Made by a program: the position numbers and the translations under genes. The notes under the pieces are model-generated. The model made no database searches. It was not told the DNA's origin and saw only the letters and a list, made by a program, of their open reading frames with translations. This document shows positions 1 to 8,535 of a stretch of 64,000 bases of DNA, piece after piece (positions within the stretch are counted from its first letter, which is position 1; every line of letters begins with the position of its first letter). Source of the stretch: Christiangramia lutea (GTDB lineage: Bacteria; Bacteroidota; Bacteroidia; Flavobacteriales; Flavobacteriaceae); contig NZ_JAKVTV010000001.1 of assembly GCF_022489035.1 (NCBI RefSeq), positions 1,054,001 through 1,118,000 on the forward strand, written 5' to 3'.

Positions 1-2
1 TG

Positions 3-179
3 CAAACCGAAATAGACAAAGAAGAGATCAAGTTGAGTATTGATCGAACTAAACAGGGATTTTCCCCAATGTCTTTTATAGGTAGTGCTGTAGGATCTGT
101 GATTCAAAAAGCCTTGATCCTTAAAGCTGTGACGAAAATAACAGGAGTAAAGAAAGTTTTTGCTTCTACCAAGAAGTAA
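3..179 (+). CDS. C-terminal end of an unidentified protein (5' truncated)
   Basis: An open frame enters from the left edge and ends at a TAA at 177-179, giving about 58 residues. It starts acidic and lysine-rich (KEEIKLSID), passes through a small-residue, weakly hydrophobic stretch (SFIGSAVGSVIQKALIL) and ends basic (KKVFASTKK). That layout would fit a small membrane-associated protein, but I do not recognise the family. It is followed by a strong hairpin terminator, so the frame is probably real. The start lies outside the window. Confidence 0.6.
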   Translation, partial: QTEIDKEEIKLSIDRTKQGFSPMSFIGSAVGSVIQKALILKAVTKITGVKKVFASTKK

Positions 180-206
180 AAAAAAATCTCATTTGATAAA
201 AATTAA

Positions 207-228
207 GGCCCGCTTTCGGGCTTTTTTT
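207..228. terminator. Rho-independent terminator between convergent genes
   Basis: GCCCG (208-212) pairs with CGGGC (217-221) around a four-base loop and is followed by seven T on the + strand. It would end the truncated gene at 3-179. The T-run overlaps the stop codon of the SPFH gene that arrives from the right. Confidence 0.8.
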
Positions 229-1186
229 ATTGATCTAAATCTTTGTTTTTATTAGATCTTCCAGCCTGTTTTCGGTTCTGTTCCTTCATTGCTTCACCAA
301 TCTGATTGGATGCAGTAAACGAAGCTACCATATTATTCAGCATGTCGCTACCAGCCTGCGGGGAGTTAGGAAGTAAGATAAGGTTACTGTTGGTTTCTTC
401 ACCAATTGCCTGAAGCGTATCATAATGCTGGGTTACAACGATCAAGGCCGATGCTTCCTGTGAATTAATACCAACATTATTCAAGACATCCACACTTTCT
501 TCAAGACCACGGGCTATTTCTCGACGCTGATCTGCAATCCCCTGACCTTGTAGCCTCTTGCTTTCAGCTTCTGCACGGGCTTTAGCTACGATCTTAATTC
601 TGTCTGCCTCAGCATCATATTCAGCTGCTACCTTTTCTCTTTCTGCCGCGTTAATCCTGTTCATGGCTGCTTTTACCTGTACATCAGGATCTATATCTGT
701 AACAAGTGTTTTTATAATATCATAACCATAAGACTGCATTGCCTCGTTCAATTCGCGATTAACTGCAATGGCTATATCATCCTTGCGTTCAAAAACGTCG
801 TCTAGCTTCATTTTAGGCACTTCTGCGCGCACAACATCAAAAACATATGCTGTTATCTGGTCGTGAGGGCTTTCGAGCTTGTAGAAGGCGTCATATACAT
901 TATCCTTTCTTACCTGGAACTGTACTGATATTTTAAGTTTGACGAAAACATTATCCTTGGTCTTGGTTTCCACCAGTACATCAAGTTGCTGAACCTTGAG
1001 ATTTATTCTTCCGGCAACCTGGTCTATTAGCGGAATTTTTAGCTGTAATCCAGAGCTTCTGATACTCGTGAATCTCCCGAATCTTTCTATGATCGCTGAA
1101 GTTTGTTGTTTTACGATAAAGATCCCAGAAAATAATAGGAGAAGAGAAGCTATTATAAGCAACGGAATGAAAACTAAATTAAACAT
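227..1186 (-). CDS. SPFH/band 7 domain membrane protein (stomatin/QmcA-like)
   Basis: 319 residues. An N-terminal hydrophobic anchor (about residues 5-25) leads into a band 7 domain (IIERFGRF, then residues to about 190). A charged Ala/Glu/Arg-rich coiled segment follows (AAEREKVAAEYDAEADRIK), and the C-terminus has the QYDTL-type region seen in stomatin and QmcA homologues. Such proteins form oligomeric scaffolds in membranes and often control proteases or partition into microdomains. The usual NfeD partner is not adjacent. The gene is convergent with the truncated gene at the window edge and lies just downstream of the gltX terminator on the same strand. The exact physiological role cannot be read from the sequence. 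Confidence 0.88.
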   Translation of the reverse strand: MFNLVFIPLLIIASLLLLFSGIFIVKQQTSAIIERFGRFTSIRSSGLQLKIPLIDQVAGRINLKVQQLDVLVETKTKDNVFVKLKISVQFQVRKDNVYDAFYKLESPHDQITAYVFDVVRAEVPKMKLDDVFERKDDIAIAVNRELNEAMQSYGYDIIKTLVTDIDPDVQVKAAMNRINAAEREKVAAEYDAEADRIKIVAKARAEAESKRLQGQGIADQRREIARGLEESVDVLNNVGINSQEASALIVVTQHYDTLQAIGEETNSNLILLPNSPQAGSDMLNNMVASFTASNQIGEAMKEQNRKQAGRSNKNKDLDQ

Positions 1187-1247
1187 GCTGAAAATATTAA
1201 ATTAACAATGCTTCAATTTAATAATAAAAGCTTGAAACCTTATAAAA

Positions 1248-1285
1248 TAAAAATCGGCTGATAATTGAATACCAGCCGATTTTTA
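1248..1285 (-). terminator. Terminator after gltX
   Basis: AAAATCGGCTG (about 1250-1260) pairs with CAGCCGATTTT (1273-1283) across a 12-base loop. On the minus strand it ends in a T-rich run, right after the gltX stop. A/T-rich flanks on both sides could make it bidirectional. Confidence 0.75.
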
Positions 1286-1303
1286 ATAAAATGAAAATAT
1301 GCT

Positions 1304-2821
1304 CTAGTTTAGAGTATCTACAGCTTTTTTGATCCTTTTCAGGGTTTCTTCTTTTCCGATAAATTCAGCGATCTTGTAAAGATCTGGTCCCTGTAATGCT
1401 CCAACCAGGGCGATTCTAAGTGGCATCATTACCTTGCCAAAACCAATTTCCTTCGACTTGATCCATGATTTTACAGTTTCCTGTAAATTTTCAGCTTGGA
1501 AATTCTCCACCTCCTGTAACATTTCATGTAACTCAATCATAAGGTTTCCTGTATCATCTTTCCATGCCTTTTTAGAATCCTTAGGATCGAATGAAGTAGG
1601 GGCTACGAAAAAGAAATTTCCCTGTTCCCAGAAATCTTCAGCAAATACTGTCCTTTCCTTAATTAGGGCAACTACATCCTTTATGTATTTTTTATCTGCC
1701 TTGATTTCTTTTTGCGTTAGTTGCTTTTCAAATTCATCAGCAAGAAGATCGTCATCTGCTTCCTGCATATAATGTTGCTGAAACCACTTGGTCTTTTCAG
1801 GGTCAAATTTTGCTCCTCCTTTGTGAACCCTTTCAAGTTCAAAAACTTTGGTTAATTCATCAAGAGTGAAAAATTCCTGCTCGGTTCCGGGATTCCATCC
1901 TAAAAATGCGAGCATATTCACTACTGCTTCCGGAAAATATCCTTCTTCCCGATAACCTGCGGCAATATCACCTGATTTTGGGTCTTTCCATTCCAACGGG
2001 AATACTGGGAATCCCATTTTCTCACCATCTCTTTTACTCAATTTTCCTTTTCCCTGAGGTTTTAAAATCAGGGGTAGATGGGCAAATTCCGGAGCATTCC
2101 ATCCAAAAGCTATGTATAGCATATAATGAAGGGCAAGGGAAGGCAGCCATTCTTCACCTCTTATTACATGTGTAATTTCCATAAGGTGATCATCTACGAT
2201 GTTTGCCAGGTGATAGGTTGGCATTCCATCACTTTTAAAAAGCACTTTATCATCAAGGATATTGGTATCAATTTCCATTTCCCCTCTTATCACATCTTTT
2301 AAATGTAGGGTTTTATCCTGTGGTGATTTAAAGCGGATCACATAATCTTCATCAGCCTCGATTTTATTCTGAACTTCTTCCTGAGATAATGAAAGGGAAT
2401 TTTTCAACTTTTCACGGTTGTGCCAATTATAGATAAAGGTTTTTCCGTTTTCTTCATGCTCCTTTCTATGGGCATCAAGTTCTTCAGCAGTATCAAAAGC
2501 ATAATAAGCGTTCCCTGTTTCTATAAGCTTTTCGGCGTAGGCACGATATTTATCTTTGCGTTCACTCTGCCTGTAAGGCCCGAATCCTTTTTCCTTTCCC
2601 GGCCCTTCATCAAATGGAATTCCGCACCAGTTAAGGGATTCCACGATATAATCTTCAGCTCCTTCTACATAACGGTTCTGATCTGTATCTTCTATTCTCA
2701 ATACAAAATCACCGTTATGTTTTTTAGCGAACAAATAATTATAAAGCGCTGTTCTTACTCCGCCAATATGTAATGGTCCCGTTGGGCTGGGAGCAAATCT
2801 TACTCTTACTTTTGAAGACAT
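1304..2821 (-). CDS. gltX: Glutamate--tRNA ligase
   Basis: Charges tRNA-Glu with glutamate. It is a class I synthetase of 505 residues with the start chosen here. The nucleotide-binding HIGH-type motif appears as HIGG at residues 18-21 after RFAPSPTGPL, and the KMSKS-type loop is KLSKRDG near residue 265. The frame stays open upstream to 2887, but a TATCTTTG -7 promoter element lies at 2841-2848 on this strand, and homologues begin with VRVRFAPSPTG. The ATG at 2819-2821 is therefore the likely start and the longer N-terminus is rejected. Bacteroidota also use glutaminyl-tRNA synthetase, so discriminating specificity is expected but was not tested. A terminator follows at 1248-1285. Confidence 0.96.
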   Translation of the reverse strand: MSSKVRVRFAPSPTGPLHIGGVRTALYNYLFAKKHNGDFVLRIEDTDQNRYVEGAEDYIVESLNWCGIPFDEGPGKEKGFGPYRQSERKDKYRAYAEKLIETGNAYYAFDTAEELDAHRKEHEENGKTFIYNWHNREKLKNSLSLSQEEVQNKIEADEDYVIRFKSPQDKTLHLKDVIRGEMEIDTNILDDKVLFKSDGMPTYHLANIVDDHLMEITHVIRGEEWLPSLALHYMLYIAFGWNAPEFAHLPLILKPQGKGKLSKRDGEKMGFPVFPLEWKDPKSGDIAAGYREEGYFPEAVVNMLAFLGWNPGTEQEFFTLDELTKVFELERVHKGGAKFDPEKTKWFQQHYMQEADDDLLADEFEKQLTQKEIKADKKYIKDVVALIKERTVFAEDFWEQGNFFFVAPTSFDPKDSKKAWKDDTGNLMIELHEMLQEVENFQAENLQETVKSWIKSKEIGFGKVMMPLRIALVGALQGPDLYKIAEFIGKEETLKRIKKAVDTLN

Positions 2822-2840
2822 GGTTTTGAATTTTTGGGGA

Positions 2841-2848
2841 CAAAGATA
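2841..2848 (-). promoter_or_regulatory. -7 promoter element for gltX
   Basis: TATCTTTG on the minus strand matches the Bacteroidota consensus TAnnTTTG, 20 bases before the gltX ATG. It rules out the longer start at 2887. Confidence 0.65.
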
Positions 2849-2938
2849 CAACCTTATTAAAGCAATCCTAAACGCTGGAGGGCTCATACATTATAAGAGC
2901 GATATTTATTGTATTTTTAAGAAAACATTGCATCGAAA

Positions 2939-5900
2939 ATGGGGAATTTTGGATTGGTGAAGCAGAAGCTGGAAGCTTTTATTAAAAAGTATTATCTCAA
3001 TTTAATACTTAAAGGAAGTATATTATTCCTGGCGACGGGACTTTTGTACTTCTTATTAATCACCGCTCTGGAATATTTTCTATGGCTATCTACACTTGGA
3101 AGAAGTATACTATTCTGGTTATTCATCCTGGTTGAATTTTTATTATTGTTCAAATTCGTAGGTATACCTTTATTCAGACTTTTGAAAATATCAAAGGGGA
3201 TAGATGAATTCCAGGCGTCTGAAATTATTGGAAAGCATTTTCCTGAAGTTCAGGATAAGCTTACAAATCTTCTTCAGCTTCAGGAAAACTCAAAAAAATC
3301 TGATCTTCTTCTGGCGAGCATAGAACAACGTTCCCGGGAGCTAACACCTGTACCATTTACCAACGCCATAGATCTTCGGGAAAATAAAAAATATGTGCGC
3401 TATGTTGTACTTCCCTTTTTAATTATCCTGGGGTTAATTTTAGCAGGTGAGACCGATATGATTACGAATTCTTTCCATCGGATTATTGACTATAATACTA
3501 CATATTTAAGACCGGCTCCATTTAATTTTATCATTCAGAATAACGAATTAAAAGCCAGGGAAGGGGAGAAATTTAGGATCCAGGTTAAAACGATTGGGGA
3601 TTATAATCCTGAAAATGTACAGATCATTTTTGATGATGGCGGGAGTTTTATGAAACAAACCGCTCCGGGAATTTTTGAATATACCATTTCAAATATTTCC
3701 GAAGATCTTGATTTTAAATTCAGGTCTAATGATGTGTCATCAAATAATCATACCATTGAAGTGATCAGGATTCCGAAACTTTTAAATTTTGAAATGGATC
3801 TTGATTATCCAGCCTATACTGGATTAAAAAATGAAAAACTTTCTGGCACAGGAAATATTACCGTTCCTGAAGGGACGGTGGTAAACTGGAAATTCAGTAC
3901 CAGGAATGTTCTCACGGTCAATTTCAAAACTCCTGACACTTTAATTGAAGTACATAGTGATAAGGATAATGCCAGCTATAATAAAAGGCTTAGATCAAAT
4001 TTGCAGTATGAAGTAAGTACATCGAATGCACTTGTTAAATATTTTGAACCTCTGGAATATCAGGTGAAAGTGATTAAGGATCAGTATCCTAAGATAAAAG
4101 TGACCACTCAAAAAGATAGTTTAAATACTGATATTCAGTATTTTAAAGGTGACGTATCAGATGATTATGGTCTTAGTAAGCTACAACTGGTTTATTATAC
4201 TGAAAGTGAAAAAAAGGATCCTAATACAATTGACATTCCGGTTTCAAATGAGAGTTTTGATGAATTCCATTTTAGTTTTCCAGGTAATATAGACCTGGAA
4301 GCGGGAGAAAGCTATGACTTTTTCTTCAGAATATTTGATAATGATGCGGTGAATGGCGCTAAAAGTGCAAGTTCCCAAACGTTCTCATATAGGAAGAAAA
4401 CTTCTACAGAAATTTCAGATGAAAAATTAAAGGAACAGAACGATGCTATTAGAAATATTAGCGACAGGCTGGAAGAATATGAAAAATCTGATGAAGAATT
4501 AAAAGATATCTATAACCTGGAAAAAGAGAAGGAGGAGTTAAATTATAACGAAAGAAAGAAGCTTGAAGAGTTTTTGAAAAGACAGAAAAGGCAGAATGAA
4601 ATGATGAAGAGTTATTCTGAAAAGCTTAAAAAAAGTCTTGAGAAGAATGATGAGAATGAATCACCAATGCAAAAGGAACTGAGCGAACGTTTAGAAAATA
4701 ATGAAAAAAGGCTGGAGGAAAATGAGGAATTATTGAAGGAACTGGAAAAGTATTCTGAAAAAATACAGAAAGAGGACCTAGGTAAAAAACTTGAGGAACT
4801 GTCTAAGCAGAACAAGAATAATCAACGAAATCTTGAACAGTTATTGGAACTTACCAAGCGATATTATGTAGAAGAAAAGAAGCAAAAATTAGCCAGGGAT
4901 CTGGATGATCTTTCCGAACGTCAGAAGGAATTATCTGATAATAATGATCAGAATTCTGAAGAAAATAATGTAGAAAATCAGGAAAAACTGAACGAGGAAT
5001 TTGAAGATTTTCAGAAAATGATGGACGAGCTCGAAAAGGAAAATCGCGAACTTAAACAACCTCAAAATCTTGGTAGGGAAGAGGTAGAGGAGGAAAGTAT
5101 TAAGAAAGATCAGGAGGACGCGAAAGAGAGTATAAAGAATAACGAGGGATCAAAAGCTAGCGAAAAACAAAAAGATGCCTCCAGGAAAATGAAACAAATT
5201 AGCCAGAAAATGCAGCAATCTTCAAGTATGCAACAACAGGAGCAACTGGAGGCCGATGCAGAAACTTTACGGCAAATCCTTGATAACCTAATTGTATTTT
5301 CCTTTGAGCAGGAATACCTTCTTGATGATTTCAAAACCATGCAACAGAATAATCCAAAATATGCGGGGAAATTAAAAGAACAGAGTAATCTCAGGGAAAA
5401 TTTCAGACATATTGATGACAGCCTTTATAGTTTGGCTATGCGTAATCCCATGGTAAATGAAGTTATCACCGATAAATTGACCAATATTGAATTCGACCTT
5501 GCTAAATCTCTGGAGAGATTATCAGATAATGAAATTCCGCAAGGGACTTCTAGTCAGCAATACGTAGTTACTGGCGCTAATGATTTAGCCAATCTTCTTG
5601 ACCAGATATTATCTTCTATGCAGCAAATGATGGGGATGCCTCAACCTGGATCGGGTAAGGGAGAGCAGGAATTCCAATTGCAGGACATAATTCAGCAACA
5701 AAAGGAACTTAATGAAAAGATGAATAGTAAAACCGATGGGGAGAAAACTAAAGATCGAGGTAAACCTAAGGAAGAGGGTGAAGGAATGAATGGAGAACTT
5801 TTTGAGATCTACAAAGAGCAACAAAGGCTTAGGATGCAAATGGAACAGATGATGCAGGAAAATGGTATGGAATCTGGTAATAAGGCTACCGAGGATATGA

Positions 5901-6193
5901 AAAGGATTGAAGAGCAATTATTGGATAAAGGATTCGATCCTGAAACCTTGAAAAGGATGCAGCAACTTGAATATGAATTACTAAAATTTGAAAAGGCCTT
6001 CAAATTGCAGGGGACCGACGACAAACGTAAATCTGCAACCAACAAAATCGATTATGAAAACAGGCTTAATAATCAGATGGATAGGGCAAAAGAATATTTC
6101 AATTCTACTGAAATTTTAAATAGACAAACCTTACCTTTGCGGCAAATTTACAAAGAGAAAGTAAAGGACTATTTTGGAAAAGGGAGAGATTAA
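2939..6193 (+). CDS. DUF4175 family large coiled-coil membrane protein
   Basis: 1084 residues. The N-terminus has about two hydrophobic segments (about residues 22-75) and another near 150-165 (LPFLIILGLILAG). A beta-rich extracytoplasmic region with Ig-like patches runs to about residue 480. The rest is a long, highly charged coiled coil (EKEKEELNYNERKKLEEFLK and many similar blocks) with Gln/Met-rich stretches (QQMMGMPQPGSGKGEQE). This matches the DUF4175 family of Bacteroidota, whose function is unknown. The 3' end overlaps the TTG start of ybeY by 20 bases, so the two are probably translated together. Its steady position beside ybeY and mnmG in relatives hints at a housekeeping envelope role, which is inference only. 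Confidence 0.85.
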   Translation: MGNFGLVKQKLEAFIKKYYLNLILKGSILFLATGLLYFLLITALEYFLWLSTLGRSILFWLFILVEFLLLFKFVGIPLFRLLKISKGIDEFQASEIIGKHFPEVQDKLTNLLQLQENSKKSDLLLASIEQRSRELTPVPFTNAIDLRENKKYVRYVVLPFLIILGLILAGETDMITNSFHRIIDYNTTYLRPAPFNFIIQNNELKAREGEKFRIQVKTIGDYNPENVQIIFDDGGSFMKQTAPGIFEYTISNISEDLDFKFRSNDVSSNNHTIEVIRIPKLLNFEMDLDYPAYTGLKNEKLSGTGNITVPEGTVVNWKFSTRNVLTVNFKTPDTLIEVHSDKDNASYNKRLRSNLQYEVSTSNALVKYFEPLEYQVKVIKDQYPKIKVTTQKDSLNTDIQYFKGDVSDDYGLSKLQLVYYTESEKKDPNTIDIPVSNESFDEFHFSFPGNIDLEAGESYDFFFRIFDNDAVNGAKSASSQTFSYRKKTSTEISDEKLKEQNDAIRNISDRLEEYEKSDEELKDIYNLEKEKEELNYNERKKLEEFLKRQKRQNEMMKSYSEKLKKSLEKNDENESPMQKELSERLENNEKRLEENEELLKELEKYSEKIQKEDLGKKLEELSKQNKNNQRNLEQLLELTKRYYVEEKKQKLARDLDDLSERQKELSDNNDQNSEENNVENQEKLNEEFEDFQKMMDELEKENRELKQPQNLGREEVEEESIKKDQEDAKESIKNNEGSKASEKQKDASRKMKQISQKMQQSSSMQQQEQLEADAETLRQILDNLIVFSFEQEYLLDDFKTMQQNNPKYAGKLKEQSNLRENFRHIDDSLYSLAMRNPMVNEVITDKLTNIEFDLAKSLERLSDNEIPQGTSSQQYVVTGANDLANLLDQILSSMQQMMGMPQPGSGKGEQEFQLQDIIQQQKELNEKMNSKTDGEKTKDRGKPKEEGEGMNGELFEIYKEQQRLRMQMEQMMQENGMESGNKATEDMKRIEEQLLDKGFDPETLKRMQQLEYELLKFEKAFKLQGTDDKRKSATNKIDYENRLNNQMDRAKEYFNSTEILNRQTLPLRQIYKEKVKDYFGKGRD

Positions 6194-6608
6194 TTTTTTT
6201 AGTGAAAATGATTTTGATCTAAAAGATGAAGCTTCATTCAAAAACTGGGTGGAACGAGTTATTGGATCTGAGGATAAAATTTGTGGGGACATTAATTTTA
6301 TTTTTTGTGACGATGAATATCTTCACGATATAAATGTGCAATATCTTTCCCATGACACCTATACCGATATTATAAGTTTTGATAATTCGGTTGACAACAT
6401 CCTACACGGTGATATATATATTAGTACCGATAGGGTAGAGGATAATTCGCAAACTTTCGATGTAAATTTTGAAGAAGAACTAAAACGCGTCATTATTCAT
6501 GGTGTGTTACATTTCTGTGGATATAAGGATAAATCTGAAAGGGAAAAGGATTTAATGCGACGCAAGGAAGAGGAAAAAATCAAATTGTTCCACGTGGAAC
6601 AATCATAA
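6174..6608 (+). CDS. ybeY: Endoribonuclease YbeY (rRNA maturation)
   Basis: Zinc-dependent endoribonuclease of 144 residues acting in 16S rRNA 3' maturation and ribosome quality control. The signature is HGVLHFCGYKDK, with H109 and H113 as zinc ligands. The third ligand position, normally His, is D119, a variant I recall from Bacteroidota homologues. The start is a TTG inside the end of the DUF4175 gene (20-base overlap). No ATG lies upstream in frame within a sensible distance. The last codons, for LFHVEQ, are written by a perfect parS-type palindrome (6584-6603), so the protein tail appears shaped by the DNA site. mnmG starts 16 bases downstream. Confidence 0.92.
   Translation: MEKGEINFFSENDFDLKDEASFKNWVERVIGSEDKICGDINFIFCDDEYLHDINVQYLSHDTYTDIISFDNSVDNILHGDIYISTDRVEDNSQTFDVNFEEELKRVIIHGVLHFCGYKDKSEREKDLMRRKEEEKIKLFHVEQS
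6584..6603. promoter_or_regulatory. parS: parS-type centromere site 1 (in the end of ybeY)
   Basis: A perfect 20-bp palindrome whose 16-bp core TGTTCCACGTGGAACA (6586-6601) matches the chromosomal parS consensus bound by ParB (TGTTNCACGTGNAACA-like). It lies inside the last codons of ybeY, and an identical core occurs 1920 bases downstream. The ParB function is inferred from the motif. Confidence 0.85.
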
Positions 6609-6624
6609 AAAACCAGATCAGGAT

Positions 6625-8496
6625 ATGTTCGAAAAGCAGTATGATGTTATTGTTGTGGGTGCAGGACATGCCGGTAGTGAGGCAGCTGCATCGGCGGCGA
6701 ATATGGGTAGTAAAACCCTTCTTATCACCATGAATCTTCAGAACATCGCCCAGATGAGCTGTAATCCCGCTATGGGGGGTATTGCAAAGGGTCAGATAGT
6801 TCGTGAAATAGATGCCATGGGTGGTTATAGTGGGATTGTTAGTGATACCAGTGCTATTCAATTCAAAATGCTTAATAAATCCAAAGGACCAGCGATGTGG
6901 AGTCCAAGGGTTCAGAGCGATAGAATGAGATTTGCAGAAGACTGGAGGATTAAACTCGAACAAACTCCTAATCTTGATTTTTACCAGGAAATGGTTGCCG
7001 GACTCATCATAAAAAATGATAAGGTTGTTGGGGTAAGAACTTCCCTTGGTTTGGAGATTTCTGCCAAAACCGTTGTTTGTACCAATGGTACTTTTTTGAA
7101 TGGTTTAATTCATATTGGTGATAAACAATTTGGGGGAGGTAGAGCAGGAGAAAGGGCAGCAACCGGTATAACAAAAGACCTAATTGATGTAGGTTTTGAA
7201 GCTGGAAGAATGAAAACCGGAACCCCTCCAAGGGTAGATGGCAGGTCTCTGGATTATTCTAAAATGATCGAGCAACCTGGCGATGATATTCCCGGGAAAT
7301 TTTCCTATTCAGACGAAACTAAACCGCTATCTAAACAGCGTTCGTGTTTTATGACCTACACTTCTAATGAAGTACATGAAATTTTGAAGGAAGGTTTTGA
7401 CAGGTCTCCAATGTTCAATGGAAGAATTCAAAGTATCGGTCCAAGATATTGTCCTTCTATAGAAGATAAAATCAACCGTTTTGCAGATAAAGACAGGCAT
7501 CAGCTTTTTGTTGAACCTGAAGGATGGAATACGGTTGAAGTATATGTAAATGGGTTTTCTACCTCCTTACCGGAAGATGTTCAGTTTAAAGCATTACGTT
7601 CAGTAGACGGATTCGAGAACGTGAAATTTTTCCGTCCAGGTTATGCTATAGAATATGACTATTTTCCACCTACACAATTAAAACATACCCTCGAAACTAA
7701 ATTGGTTGAAGGTTTATATTTTGCTGGTCAGATTAACGGAACAACCGGGTATGAAGAAGCTGCTTGTCAGGGAATGATGGCAGGTATAAATGCTGCTTTA
7801 AAGGTTCAGGAAAATGAGGAATTTATCCTAAAGCGTAATGAGGCATATATTGGTGTTCTAATAGATGATTTAATTACGAAAGGTACGGAAGAACCTTATA
7901 GGATGTTTACCTCAAGAGCAGAATACCGAACCTTGTTAAGACAGGATAATGCCGATTTCAGACTAACGGAAAAGTCTTATAACTTAGGTTTAGCTTCCGA
8001 AGATCGTATGCGTAAGATGGAAGAAAAGAAAGAGAAATCTTTTAAATTCGTTCAATTCCTAAAAGATCTTAGTGTTGTCCCTGAAGAAGCAAATCCGGTT
8101 TTGGAGAAAAGAAAATCTTCGCCAATGAAACAAAGCGATAAAGTTTTTAAAGTATTTTCCAGGCCACAGATCACCATGGAAGATGTGAAAAATTTTAGTG
8201 GGGTAGAGGAGTTCATTTCAGAAAATGATCTTAGTGAAGAGATGATCGAGCAAACTGAAATACAGGTGAAATATTCCGGGTATATCGAAAAGGAAAAGAA
8301 CAATGCCGATAAGCTAAACCGTCTGGAGGATATTCGAATTCCGAATAATTTCGATTATTCTAAAATTAAATCGATGTCTTATGAGGCGCGGGAAAAATTG
8401 CGAAAAGTTCAACCGGCAACGGTTTCTCAGGCTTCAAGAATAAGTGGAGTTAGCCCGAATGATATTTCGGTTCTTTTAGTCTATATGGGTAGATAA
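6625..8496 (+). CDS. mnmG: tRNA uridine-5-carboxymethylaminomethyl modification enzyme MnmG (GidA)
   Basis: FAD-dependent enzyme that, with MnmE, installs the carboxymethylaminomethyl group on wobble uridine 34 of certain tRNAs. It is 623 residues, the normal family length. The dinucleotide-binding motif is GAGHAGSEAA (residues 12-21). Family signatures include SCNPAMGGIAKGQ near 45-60 and GQINGTTGYEEAACQG near 370-385. The helical C-terminal MnmE-interaction region is present (IPNNFDYSKIKSMSYEAREK). parS-type sites sit at each end of the gene. In many bacteria mnmG lies near oriC and the parAB genes, which fits. Confidence 0.97.
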   Translation: MFEKQYDVIVVGAGHAGSEAAASAANMGSKTLLITMNLQNIAQMSCNPAMGGIAKGQIVREIDAMGGYSGIVSDTSAIQFKMLNKSKGPAMWSPRVQSDRMRFAEDWRIKLEQTPNLDFYQEMVAGLIIKNDKVVGVRTSLGLEISAKTVVCTNGTFLNGLIHIGDKQFGGGRAGERAATGITKDLIDVGFEAGRMKTGTPPRVDGRSLDYSKMIEQPGDDIPGKFSYSDETKPLSKQRSCFMTYTSNEVHEILKEGFDRSPMFNGRIQSIGPRYCPSIEDKINRFADKDRHQLFVEPEGWNTVEVYVNGFSTSLPEDVQFKALRSVDGFENVKFFRPGYAIEYDYFPPTQLKHTLETKLVEGLYFAGQINGTTGYEEAACQGMMAGINAALKVQENEEFILKRNEAYIGVLIDDLITKGTEEPYRMFTSRAEYRTLLRQDNADFRLTEKSYNLGLASEDRMRKMEEKKEKSFKFVQFLKDLSVVPEEANPVLEKRKSSPMKQSDKVFKVFSRPQITMEDVKNFSGVEEFISENDLSEEMIEQTEIQVKYSGYIEKEKNNADKLNRLEDIRIPNNFDYSKIKSMSYEAREKLRKVQPATVSQASRISGVSPNDISVLLVYMGR

Positions 8497-8505
8497 ATTT
8501 ATTAT

Positions 8506-8521
8506 TGTTCCACGTGGAACA
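8506..8521. promoter_or_regulatory. parS: parS-type centromere site 2 (after mnmG)
   Basis: The second exact copy of TGTTCCACGTGGAACA, in the 39-base gap between mnmG and the methyltransferase gene. Unlike the first copy it is intergenic, so coding constraint cannot explain it. The identity of the two cores is the strongest evidence that they are protein-binding sites. Confidence 0.87.
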
Positions 8522-8535
8522 TAGCATGATTATTT

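Noticed and set aside
2822-2887. Longer gltX N-terminus (22 extra residues)
   Set aside because: A TATCTTTG promoter element lies within it, and homologues start at the ATG at 2821.
4612-5917. Ser- and Phe-rich minus-strand frames in the DUF4175 gene
   Set aside because: They are antisense shadows of the Glu/Lys-rich coiled coil; the composition mirrors the sense strand and no promoter is seen.
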